Origin: Pandoraea sp. ASV26
GTDB taxonomy: Bacteria > Pseudomonadota > Gammaproteobacteria > Burkholderiales > Burkholderiaceae
DNA length: 60,280 nt
Assembly (NCBI RefSeq): GCF_016428915.1
Contig: NZ_JAELTP010000022.1
Coordinates: forward strand, 1 to 60,280
Direction of reading: 5' to 3'
The notes below the pieces were generated by a model. The model was not told the DNA's origin. It searched no databases and was given only the letters and a program-made list of their open reading frames with translations. Shown here one piece after another: positions 8,076 through 16,218 of this stretch. The position numbers and the translations under genes were made by a program. The stretch's first letter is position 1. Each line of letters opens with the position of its first letter.

Positions 8076-8104
8076 ATATTTGAACATCATGTTCATATTT
8101 GAAC
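8076..8104. promoter_or_regulatory. Palindromic operator upstream of the monooxygenase
   Basis: The perfect inverted repeat TGAACA-TCA-TGTTCA (8081-8095) is embedded in a direct repeat of ATATTTGAAC (8076-8085 and 8095-8104). It lies about 50 bp before the monooxygenase start in unusually AT-rich DNA. The downstream IclR regulator is a plausible binder; this is inference. Confidence 0.6.
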
Positions 8105-8151
8105 GTTTTATTTTTTCCCGTTCGTCGTCTCTTTTGTCAAAGGATGTCCCC

Positions 8152-9318
8152 ATGCAAGCTCCTCTCATCGGCATCAACGGTGCCGGCATCGGTGGCCTGG
8201 CCGCCGCCATCGGCCTGATCCGCGCGGGTTTTCGGGTGCGTGTTTATGAGCAGGCGTCGCAGTTCGCCCGCGTTGGCGCGGACATCAACCTGACGCCCAA
8301 CGCTGTGCGCGCACTCGATGGACTCGGTGTCGGCGAAGCGCTGCGCGAGACCGCTGCGCAACCAAGCCATCGCATCAGCCGCACGTGGGATACGGGAGAG
8401 GAGACCTCGCGTCTGGAGATGGCGCAGACGGCCGAGACGAAGTACGGCGCACCGCAGCTCACGATGCATCGTGCCGACCTGCTGCAAGCGCTGGAACAGG
8501 CGGTGCCGGCCGAGTCGATTGCGCTGGGCAAGAAGCTCGTGTCATTCGAAGCACCGGATGAGGCGCAGGCGGGTCCCATTCGACTGACCTTCGCGGACGG
8601 CACGCATGACAACGTCGACGTGCTCATCGGCGCGGACGGTATCCACTCGGTGGTGCGCACGGGTCTGTTCGGGCCGGAGTCGCCGGAGTTCACGGGCGTG
8701 GTGGCCTACCGGGCCGTTGTGCCGGCGCACAGGCTCGATGGCGTGCCGAATCTTGGCGCGTTCACCAAATGGTGGGGACCGAATCCGTCGAGCCAGATCG
8801 TGACGTTCCCGCTCAATCGCGGCCGCGACATCTTCGTGTTTGCCACGACGCCACAGGAAAGTTGGACGCTGGAGTCGTGGACGGCGCCGGGCGACGTGAA
8901 TGAGTTGCGCGCCATTTATGCCGACTATCACCCCGAAGCGCGCGCCCTTCTCGACGCCTGCGACAGCGTGCTCAAGTCGGCGCTTTACGTGCGCGATCCG
9001 TTGCCGCGATGGTCGCGCGAGCGCGTGTCGTTGCTTGGCGACGCGAGCCATCCCATGATGCCGTTCATGGCGCAAGGCGCGGGCATGGCGATCGAGGATG
9101 CTGTGGTACTGTCTCGCCACCTTGCTGCCGTGGGTCCGGGCGCCCATACCGTCGATAGTGGCGCGCTCGCCGCAGCGCTTGCGCGCTACGAGGCGTCGAG
9201 ACGCGAACGCACGGCACGCGTGCAGATCGGCTCACGCGGCAATCAATGGCTCAAGGAAGGCGGCAATGCCGATTGGGTCTACGAGTACGACGCATGGCAA
9301 GTCCCTCTGACGGCCTGA
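8152..9318 (+). CDS. FAD-dependent aromatic monooxygenase (6-hydroxynicotinate 3-monooxygenase-like)
   Basis: 388 residues. Group A flavoprotein hydroxylase: GAGIGG at residues 10-15 binds the FAD ADP moiety, GADGIHS (about 158) is the DG motif, and LGDASHPMMPFMAQGAG (about 285) is the GD motif. Segments such as KYGAPQLTMHRADL and WVYEYDAW resemble, from memory, NicC, which hydroxylates and decarboxylates 6-hydroxynicotinate; salicylate 1-monooxygenase is the next best analogue. I start at 8152, preceded by AAAGGA, rather than at an upstream in-frame ATG at 8080 in the AT-rich operator DNA. The IclR regulator follows 52 bp downstream. Class is sure; substrate is not. Confidence 0.88.
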   Translation: MQAPLIGINGAGIGGLAAAIGLIRAGFRVRVYEQASQFARVGADINLTPNAVRALDGLGVGEALRETAAQPSHRISRTWDTGEETSRLEMAQTAETKYGAPQLTMHRADLLQALEQAVPAESIALGKKLVSFEAPDEAQAGPIRLTFADGTHDNVDVLIGADGIHSVVRTGLFGPESPEFTGVVAYRAVVPAHRLDGVPNLGAFTKWWGPNPSSQIVTFPLNRGRDIFVFATTPQESWTLESWTAPGDVNELRAIYADYHPEARALLDACDSVLKSALYVRDPLPRWSRERVSLLGDASHPMMPFMAQGAGMAIEDAVVLSRHLAAVGPGAHTVDSGALAAALARYEASRRERTARVQIGSRGNQWLKEGGNADWVYEYDAWQVPLTA

Positions 9319-9370
9319 GTCACTGAGTCGCCTGTAGCGGCGCCAGCACACCGACGCACCGCCCCTCTCG

Positions 9371-10249
9371 ATGAATGGAATCGAACGCATGACCAAAGCT
9401 TCGCAAACTGCCGGGAACGCTACCGACGCGGCATCCCCCGACGCACTCGACACCACGCAGCCGGGTCTTGTGACACCGGTCATGCGCGCGTTCAAGCTGC
9501 TGCGTTTCGTGGCGGATGGCGGGTCGACGGCCAACATGAGCGAAGTCGGCCGCCGCATCGGTGTGAACCGTGTGACGGTCATGCGTCTGATCGAGACCCT
9601 CCAGTTCGAGGGCGTGCTGGAGCCCTTGCCGCAGGGCGGTCATCGCCTCGGACTGGGTTTTCTGACGCTAGCGGCCAGCGCGCTCGCTGGCGAGGATCAT
9701 CTGGCCACGGCGCGGCGCGTGCTCACGCGCGTGACGAGCGAGACGGGACTGTCGAGCTATCTGACGGTGCTCGACGGCGCGCAGGTTCGCTATTTGCTGT
9801 GCGAAACCCCGGCCTTGCCGCTCGTGAGCAATATCCGCGCGGGCAGCCGGGTGACGGCGCATCTGACGGCCCCGGGCCGCTCGTTGCTTGCGCATCTGAG
9901 TCCCGAGCGCCGCCGTGCGCTGCTTGGCCCCGAACCGCTCGCGGCCGCCACCGCGCAAAGCGCGCGCACCTATGCCGCGCTCGACGCCCAACTGGCCCGT
10001 GACCGTGACGCCGGATGCGCCTGGAGTCAGGACGGCTTCGAGGCGGGTATCGACGCCTGCGCCGCCGCGGCACTTGACGCGCACGGACGGCCATTGGCTG
10101 CGCTCAGCGTGGCCGGCCCCCGGTCGCTGGTGGGCACCGATGCGGTGGCCCGCGAGCGCACCGCTGCGGTGGTCAAATCCGGCGCCGCCGATCTCGCCGT
10201 ATTACTGGCAGACGCGCCAGCTTTCCTCGCGGCCGCCGGACGCCTGTAA
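9371..10249 (+). CDS. IclR-family transcriptional regulator
   Basis: 292 residues (286 if the second ATG at 9389 is used, which has GGAA at a better distance). The winged helix is at about residues 36-95 (AFKLLRFVADGG, SEVGRRIGVNRVTVMRLIETLQ), followed by an effector domain with the usual GSRVTAHLTAPGRSLLAHL core. It lies directly downstream of the monooxygenase on the same strand and probably controls it through the palindrome at 8081-8095. It is not closely similar to the IclR protein at 1197, so two separate signals may act on this island. Confidence 0.9.
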   Translation: MNGIERMTKASQTAGNATDAASPDALDTTQPGLVTPVMRAFKLLRFVADGGSTANMSEVGRRIGVNRVTVMRLIETLQFEGVLEPLPQGGHRLGLGFLTLAASALAGEDHLATARRVLTRVTSETGLSSYLTVLDGAQVRYLLCETPALPLVSNIRAGSRVTAHLTAPGRSLLAHLSPERRRALLGPEPLAAATAQSARTYAALDAQLARDRDAGCAWSQDGFEAGIDACAAAALDAHGRPLAALSVAGPRSLVGTDAVARERTAAVVKSGAADLAVLLADAPAFLAAAGRL

Positions 10250-10574
10250 CGCGCAGACGATGCCGCGCAACGGCTGGCGATGTGCGTCGTCCCGCGAGTT
10301 TCCTGCAAACGGCTCCTTTTCGAGGCGTCCCTACGCCATGCGGCGATGGTGTCATTGACGAAGCATTTCGGTATCCCATACGATGGGCGTCACCGACGCC
10401 GTAATTTCCGGTAATGCGCCTGCGCGCGTTGTAGTGCATTGATTACAAAAACGGGCTGCTACGATAGCACCTACTTGAATGCGTCTGCGTAACTGCGTCT
10501 GCGCGATGCATCGTGGCGTAGGGCACGTGTGTGGTCTGCCGCAACGAACCCGTTCTCTCACGGCAACGGCTTGA
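10250..10574. other. Intergenic region upstream of the barrel protein
   Basis: No gene is supported. A possible promoter is TTGATT (10439-10444) with TACGAT (10460-10465), 15 bp apart, reading toward 10575. Nothing else stands out. Confidence 0.4.
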
Positions 10575-11567
10575 ATGAAAAACAATGCATGGTGGTTGCG
10601 CGCGGCGATTGTCAGCGCGTTTTGCGGCGCCTCGGCCCTTGCGCAGGCGCAGGAAGCGACGGTCTACGCGGGCGGCATGAACGCGCGTAACGACGACAAC
10701 GCGCACACCTATGCCTGGGGCTTCGAATACAAGCAAGCCCTCACCGAACACTTCTCCACCAGTTTCACGTGGATGAACGAGGGCCACGTGCCCAACCATC
10801 ACCGCGACGGCTTTGCCGTGCAGTTCTGGGCCCATCAGCCGTTCTTCGACCGGCGCGTCGATCTTGCTGTGGGCGTAGGCCCCTATCGCTATTACGACAC
10901 CGTCGCCGCGAGTCGCGGCAAACGCTATGAGGACGATCACGGCTGGGGCGCAATGTTTTCCGTCGCCGCCACGTGGTATTTCGAAAGCCGCTGGTACTTG
11001 CAGGCGCGCGCGAACTATGTCCAGTCGCCGTCAAGCATCAACACGGTGACCTACCTGCTCGGCGTGGGCTACCAACTCGAGAAGCCGGCCTCGGCCGGAC
11101 CGCTTACCGGGGGCAATTCGCAAGCCGTGCCGACGGGCGACGTGCTTTCCGTGATGGCCGGTCTGTCCGTCGTCAACAGTCTGGATTCGCAGAACGCCGC
11201 GGCCGAGGCGATCGAATACCGGCACGGCTTCGGCCGGTTCTTCGACGGCACGGTCTCGCTCATCAACGAAGGGCACAGCAACATCGGCAGCCGTCAGGGC
11301 GTTGCCGCGCAGGCGTGGATCAAGAATGACTTCTTCAACAGCCGCGTCAGTCTCGGCCTCGGCTTCGGGCCATACGTCACGTGGAACAAGTACAAGCAGA
11401 ACCGTGAAGCGGATGGCGCACAGAACGTTGTGGCTGGCCTGCTCACGATGAGCGCCGCCTATCGATTCGCCGATCACTGGGTCGCACGCGTGTCGTGGAA
11501 CCGCGTTGTGACCGGTTACGACCGCGACAGCGACATCTTCCTCGCGGGCGTCGGTTATAAGTTCTGA
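10575..11567 (+). CDS. Outer-membrane beta-barrel protein with an internal duplication
   Basis: 330 residues with a signal peptide cleaved near ALAQAQ. The mature protein consists of two homologous halves: residues about 25-170 and about 190-330. Matching blocks are EYKQALTEHFSTSFTWMNEGH with EYRHGFGRFFDGTVSLINEGH, and AVQFWAHQPFFDRRVDLAVGVGP with AAQAWIKNDFFNSRVSLGLGFGP (compared here as short blocks). Each half ends in an aromatic-terminated strand (GVGYQL, GVGYKF), so each could form a small barrel or the two together one larger barrel. The invariant NEGH/GVGP residues recall lipid-A-modifying or acyl-processing barrels, but I cannot name the family. It is a monocistronic gene, convergent with the AlaX-like gene. 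Confidence 0.8.
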   Translation: MKNNAWWLRAAIVSAFCGASALAQAQEATVYAGGMNARNDDNAHTYAWGFEYKQALTEHFSTSFTWMNEGHVPNHHRDGFAVQFWAHQPFFDRRVDLAVGVGPYRYYDTVAASRGKRYEDDHGWGAMFSVAATWYFESRWYLQARANYVQSPSSINTVTYLLGVGYQLEKPASAGPLTGGNSQAVPTGDVLSVMAGLSVVNSLDSQNAAAEAIEYRHGFGRFFDGTVSLINEGHSNIGSRQGVAAQAWIKNDFFNSRVSLGLGFGPYVTWNKYKQNREADGAQNVVAGLLTMSAAYRFADHWVARVSWNRVVTGYDRDSDIFLAGVGYKF

Positions 11568-11634
11568 ATGCGCTTTATCCGTGCGCGGATCCCGCCCTTC
11601 AAAACCAACAAGGATTGAGGCGTTGGGGTCTGCG

Positions 11635-12294
11635 TCACACGGGCACGCACGGCGAATCGAATAGCGAAATCTCGATTCGCTCTTTTCCTTTCCCGGTATT
11701 TTTGCGTTTGAGTTTCAGCGCGCCGATCTCGCGCGTCGATTTCGGATGCGTTCCCCCACACGCCATCGTAGCGAACCCTTCGACCTTCCAGAATCTGCGT
11801 TGCGTCGGAACATCGCTGAAGTCGGTCAGGATAGGCAGATCGCGCTTCACAAGATCGGCCGCGGCCGATTCGATCTCGGGAAACCATGGGGCAAGACTCG
11901 TGTCGCTTGCAAAGTCGATTCGCGCCTTGTCTTGCGCGATGTGGGCGCCAATGCGCTCGATGCCCGGTCTGAGTTGATATACCAACTGCAAGACCATTTC
12001 CGCAGCGAAATGCAGACGCATCAGCCGGTATCGCCGCACCCAATCGATCTGCCATGTGACAGCGTCCCCAACGCGCAGCGTGTGCGCATGCGGGAGTGTG
12101 TAGACAATGTCGAGTCCGCGCTTTTCCGCCCGAATGACGGGGTAGCCGCCCAGCGAACCGGCGTCGCTTTCCTGACCACCGGAAAACGCAAAGAAGATCG
12201 TCGATGCCACTTGCACCTGATCGCCCATCACCTGCGTCACGACGGTATCGAGCGTCGTTCGATACGGTTCATCCCAGAACACTTTCTGCGTCAT
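11635..12294 (-). CDS. AlaX-like alanyl-tRNA editing domain protein, variant zinc site
   Basis: 219 residues resembling the free-standing trans-editing proteins (AlaX) that hydrolyse mischarged Ser/Gly-tRNA(Ala). FSGGQESDAGSLGG near residues 37-50 matches the glycine-rich editing core, and CGGTH at 179-183 is the second half of the zinc motif. In the first half the usual HxxxH is H95 and Glu99 (LHFAAEMV), so one ligand is Glu instead of His. The protein could keep zinc with a His/Glu/Cys/His set or have another substrate. It stands alone, convergent with the barrel gene. Confidence 0.8.
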   Translation of the reverse strand: MTQKVFWDEPYRTTLDTVVTQVMGDQVQVASTIFFAFSGGQESDAGSLGGYPVIRAEKRGLDIVYTLPHAHTLRVGDAVTWQIDWVRRYRLMRLHFAAEMVLQLVYQLRPGIERIGAHIAQDKARIDFASDTSLAPWFPEIESAAADLVKRDLPILTDFSDVPTQRRFWKVEGFATMACGGTHPKSTREIGALKLKRKNTGKGKERIEISLFDSPCVPV

Positions 12295-12408
12295 TGCCTG
12301 TCCCGCATTTTTCAGAGGATTCGGAGGAAAAGTGCAGGATATCGAGGACGCAGTCGTCCGGCTTGTACGATCTTGCGATTGGATGTTTGTTGGGGGCGAC
12401 GAGAACGC

Positions 12409-13110
12409 TTAGACGGCGATGGCGGAGAGCTTGCGCTGACCGAGCGGGGTGACACGCAACGCGCGCGGCTCACGCGTTGGTTCGAGCCATTTGGCGTGAA
12501 GGCAGGTGTTGAGCAACGCGGCCCCGAGCGCACCGCCGAGATGCGGCTTGCGCTCGCTCCAGTCGGGGCAGGTGCAGGCGAAACGTCGGCGGCGTGCACG
12601 CGCGGAGGTGAGGTCTACGCCGAGGGCAGTCAGCCCGTTGACGCCCGCATCCGTGAGCGCGACGTCGCTGCCATCGATACGAAGCCAGCGATGCGCGTGC
12701 ATCCGCGCGAAAAGATCGACCGCGATCTCCCCGGCGAGATGGTCGTAGCAGGTGCGCGCATGACGCAGCGGAACAGGCGTGGTACGGCTGACCGGCACGG
12801 GACGTGGGCGCAGTTCTCGCGTGGCTAACACAGCGCTTGCAAGTGCCTCGATGGCGGCGGCCGTCTCAGGTGTAGCGATGCGGAAATAACGATGACGCCC
12901 ACGCGCTTCCTGTGCGAGAACCCCGCCATCGACAAGACGCGCCAGATGCCCGCTGGCGCTTGACGCAGAGAGCCCCGCGACCAGGGCCAGTTCCCCCGCC
13001 GGACGCGCCGAACCATCCATCAACGCCCAGAGCATGGTCATGCGACCGGCGTCGGCAAGAAGGGCGGCGAGTGAGCTGACGCTGGGGGCGTGATCTCTTG
13101 CGATGTCCAC
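12409..13110 (-). CDS. ArsR-type winged-helix regulator with C-terminal extension
   Basis: 233 residues. The first 95 form an ArsR-like winged helix (LAALLADAGRMTMLWALMDG, SASSASGHLARLVDGG); the rest is a 130-residue domain with a conserved-looking CTCPDWSERKPHLGGALG segment, unusual for the small ArsR sensors. I use the GTG at 13110 because GGGAG lies 6 bases before it; an upstream ATG would extend into the divergent promoter. It is divergent from the P450-like gene, with about 137 bp between them, which suggests that it controls that gene. Confidence 0.82.
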   Translation of the reverse strand: MDIARDHAPSVSSLAALLADAGRMTMLWALMDGSARPAGELALVAGLSASSASGHLARLVDGGVLAQEARGRHRYFRIATPETAAAIEALASAVLATRELRPRPVPVSRTTPVPLRHARTCYDHLAGEIAVDLFARMHAHRWLRIDGSDVALTDAGVNGLTALGVDLTSARARRRRFACTCPDWSERKPHLGGALGAALLNTCLHAKWLEPTREPRALRVTPLGQRKLSAIAV

Positions 13111-13247
13111 AGACAGACTCCCATGAAGAATATGAACGCAGTATAGGCCCCGCGATGCGATCAACACTTCAGCGCGTCATGAAGCATGCCGGTCGGGCGA
13201 CGCCTGAAGATAGGCCCCGTCGAGACCTCCTTCAGAGACGCCCTGCC

Positions 13248-14504
13248 ATGTTCGCCGCCAATGTCGATACCCATGCCGTATCGCCTCCCGCCAATGCTTT
13301 GGCCGCCGTCATCCACGCCAATCCGTACCCGTACTACGCATCACTCGTCGAACGGCGTGCGTTCGACTTCGACACCTCGCTCGGGATGTGGGTCGCGGCG
13401 GGGCCGGAAGCAGTAGCCGCCGTGTTGCGTCATCCGGCATGCGGCGTTCGGCCCGCTGGCGCAACGGTTCCTGCCGCGTTGGCCGAGGGTGCGGCCGGTG
13501 ATTGGTTCGGTTCGCTCGTTCGCATGAACGACGGAACGGCGCACGCCGCGATGAAACCGTGGCTCAAGGCGAGACTCGCTACGCTGCGCGCCGATGGCGC
13601 CACACTCGCCAGACTGCGCGACGCAAGCCAAGCCGCCTGCTCGGACGCCTGCCTCGCCCATGGCGAAGCGCCCACCGCGTGGCTCGACGACTTCGTCTTT
13701 CGTCAGCCGATTTACGCCCTCGCCGCATGGCTCGGCGTTTCCCCCTCGCATTGGGCACACGTCTACGACGACGTCCAGATGCTGGTCGCCGCAATGGCGG
13801 AGTCCGCGAAATCCGCGCCTCGCGCGGACATACTCAAACGCGGGCACAACGCCGCCACCACACTGCGCAGCCGCGCAACACGCTGGCTCGACCACGACGC
13901 CGGTTCGGGCACCTGGCTGCGCGACACAGCCCGAAGCGCCGCACGCAATGAGGCCATGGACTACGGCGTGCTCACAGCCAATATCGTCGGTCTCTTCACG
14001 CAGACGCATGACGCCTGCGCAGGACTCGTGGCCAACAGCCTGCGCAGGCTCGCCCGGCACGCTTCGCATACCTCGCATACCTCGCATACCTCGCAAACGC
14101 CGCCGTCTGCCGCCCGCGACCGCGCGGCGTTACCCGCCAATCTCAGCGCCGCCATCGCCGCCGTCAGCGACGTCATCCGCTTCGATCCCCCCGTGCACAA
14201 CACACGGCGCTTCCTGCACGCCCCGGCCGTCATCGCCGAGCGGCCCCTGGCGCGCGGCGACGCGGTACTTGTCGTGCTTGCCGCCGCTCCCGCCGGCGCT
14301 TCGACCGACGACACCGCATGGACCTTCGGGCACGGCGCGCACGCATGCCCGGGACGCTCCCCCGCCAGCACGATTGCCGCCGTCGGTGTCCAGACCGTTC
14401 TCGACAGCGACGTCGCTCTGCCGTCGCTGGCAAACGGCACGGCCTATCACCCGCTCGGCAACGTGCGCATCGCGCGTTTTCATATCGACACCCCGGAGTC
14501 TTGA
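13248..14504 (+). CDS. Cytochrome P450-like protein, shortened C-terminal region
   Basis: 418 residues from the ATG at 13248. The heme loop TFGHGAHACPGR is intact with Cys367 as the iron ligand. Other P450 landmarks are altered: the I-helix oxygen-activation site reads TQTHDACAG (252-260), the K-helix ExxR is Asp308-x-x-Arg311, and the stretch that normally carries NRDPxxFPDPxxF before the heme loop is reduced to about 15 residues. A run of HTS repeats (272-284) lies before helix J/K. It may be a catalytically specialised or heme-binding sensor protein. The start is uncertain (no clear ribosome site; in-frame ATGs exist at 13155 and 13188). The divergent ArsR-type gene probably regulates it. 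Confidence 0.75.
   Translation: MFAANVDTHAVSPPANALAAVIHANPYPYYASLVERRAFDFDTSLGMWVAAGPEAVAAVLRHPACGVRPAGATVPAALAEGAAGDWFGSLVRMNDGTAHAAMKPWLKARLATLRADGATLARLRDASQAACSDACLAHGEAPTAWLDDFVFRQPIYALAAWLGVSPSHWAHVYDDVQMLVAAMAESAKSAPRADILKRGHNAATTLRSRATRWLDHDAGSGTWLRDTARSAARNEAMDYGVLTANIVGLFTQTHDACAGLVANSLRRLARHASHTSHTSHTSQTPPSAARDRAALPANLSAAIAAVSDVIRFDPPVHNTRRFLHAPAVIAERPLARGDAVLVVLAAAPAGASTDDTAWTFGHGAHACPGRSPASTIAAVGVQTVLDSDVALPSLANGTAYHPLGNVRIARFHIDTPES
14069..14101. repeat. 9-bp tandem repeat in the P450-like gene
   Basis: Three to four head-to-tail copies of a 9-bp unit (core ACCTCGCAT) encode the HTS repeats at residues 272-284. The frame is preserved by copy-number change. Confidence 0.75.
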
Positions 14505-14729
14505 GGTCTGCCGCTTTGCACTTCGGCACTTGTTTTATCTGACGGAACTTTAATTCCATCAGACGAAACGCGACGCACAATTTCAAAACCCTGTAAACAC
14601 AAGGCTTTGCACGGAATCAGGGCTCGCTTCGGGGATTTCGGGCACGATAACGCTTTCCCGTCGCGCATCGGCGTCACGACCCACGTCAAGATGCGAAGGC
14701 GCGCGACCGCTTTGTCTTGTGCTGCTCTC

Positions 14730-16118
14730 ATGTCCGACATACACACTGACGGCATGCCCATGCCCGCCCGGGTCTGGGCCATTGCGACCGTCATGCTCGC
14801 CATTTCGCTTTCGGTGCTCGACAGCGCCATCGCCAACGTTGCACTGCCCACGATCGCCCGCGATCTGAACGCCAGCCCGGCCACGTCGATCTGGATCGTC
14901 AACGCCTACCAGCTCGCCATCACCATCTCGCTGCTGCCGCTCGCCGCGCTGGGCGAGATCGTGGGGTACCGCCGCGTCTACACCGTCGGCCTCACGCTCT
15001 TCACCCTCGCCTCGCTGGCCTGTGCCCTCTCCGACTCACTGGTCACGCTCACCCTCGCACGCGTGGCGCAGGGCTTTGGGGCGGCCGGCATCATGAGCGT
15101 CAACACCGCGCTCGTGAAAGCCATCTACCCGTCGCGCTGGCTCGGACGCGGCGTCGCCCTCAACTCGCTCATCGTGGCCGTCTCGTCCGCCGCCGGCCCG
15201 ACGATTGCCGCAGGGGTGCTGTCCATCGCGCACTGGCCGTGGCTCTTCGCCATCAACGTGCCGCTCGGCATCATCGCCTTCGCCATCGCCGTACGCTCGC
15301 TGCCCGATACCGCCCGCGCCTCGCATCCGTTCGACTGGATCGGGGCCTTGCTAAGCGCACTCACCTTCGGGTTGCTCATCTCCGGGATCGACTCTTTCGG
15401 ACACGGTCAAGAGCACTGGCTCGTCGCCATCGAACTGGTCGCCGCCATCGTCATCGGCACGATATTCGTGCGACGCCAGCGCAGCCAGCCGGTGCCGCTG
15501 CTGCCCGTCGACCTGCTGCGCATTCCCATATTCGGGCTGTCCATCTGCACGTCGATGGCGTCGTTCTGCGCACAGATGCTAGCGTTCGTCTCGCTGCCCT
15601 TCTTCCTGCAAGACACGCTCGGTTTCGATCACGTTCAGACCGGTTTGCTGATGACGGCCTGGCCGCTCACCATCGTGGTCGTTGCCCCGCTGGCCGGACG
15701 CCTGCTCGAGTACTACAAGCCGGGCCTGCTCGGCGCGATCGGTCTGGCCGCGTTCGCCCTCGGCCTGCTCGCGCTCGGCTTCCTCCCTGCGAACCCGCAT
15801 CCGATCGATATCGTCTGGCGCATGGCGCTGTGCGGCTTCGGTTTCGGCCTCTTCCAGTCGCCCAACAACTACGCGATGCTCATGTCCGCGCCCGCCCATC
15901 GCAGCGGCGGCGCCAGCGGCATGCTGGGCACCGCTCGCCTGACCGGGCAGACGACGGGGGCCGCGCTCGTCGCCCTCGTCTTCAGCGTTGCGCCGCAAGG
16001 CTACGGCACCCGCGCATCGCTTTACGTTGCGGCCGCCTTCGCGGCGGTGGCCGCCGTGGTGAGCAGCCTGCGCACGTTGCCGTCCGCCCAGCCGGATGCG
16101 AATTCGGCGCGCTCGTGA
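14730..16118 (+). CDS. MFS transporter, DHA2 (14-TM) drug/solute exporter
   Basis: 462 residues with about 14 hydrophobic segments. Family motifs include LDSAIANVALPTIARDL (motif D1-like) in TM1, LGEIVGYRRVYTVGL (motif A) and the motif C-like AAGPTIAAGVL near residue 150. Such EmrB/QacA-type proton antiporters export drugs or metabolites. I start at MSDIHTDG (14730); an alternative is the ATG 24 bases on. It follows the P450-like gene by 225 bp in the same direction, so export of a P450-related compound is possible but unproven. Confidence 0.9.
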   Translation: MSDIHTDGMPMPARVWAIATVMLAISLSVLDSAIANVALPTIARDLNASPATSIWIVNAYQLAITISLLPLAALGEIVGYRRVYTVGLTLFTLASLACALSDSLVTLTLARVAQGFGAAGIMSVNTALVKAIYPSRWLGRGVALNSLIVAVSSAAGPTIAAGVLSIAHWPWLFAINVPLGIIAFAIAVRSLPDTARASHPFDWIGALLSALTFGLLISGIDSFGHGQEHWLVAIELVAAIVIGTIFVRRQRSQPVPLLPVDLLRIPIFGLSICTSMASFCAQMLAFVSLPFFLQDTLGFDHVQTGLLMTAWPLTIVVVAPLAGRLLEYYKPGLLGAIGLAAFALGLLALGFLPANPHPIDIVWRMALCGFGFGLFQSPNNYAMLMSAPAHRSGGASGMLGTARLTGQTTGAALVALVFSVAPQGYGTRASLYVAAAFAAVAAVVSSLRTLPSAQPDANSARS

Positions 16119-16218
16119 CAGGCGCGCCCCCGCGGTTCCGACGCGTTCCCCCGGGCGCCCGCCCGGCCGTGCTACACTGCCGACCTTTTACGGCTCGCCC
16201 GCGCGGGCCGCAAACGCC

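Noticed and set aside
7823-8083. An 86-codon plus-strand frame between the porin and monooxygenase genes.
   Set aside because: It begins inside the operator-like repeat, has no ribosome site and no similarity pattern; the region looks regulatory.
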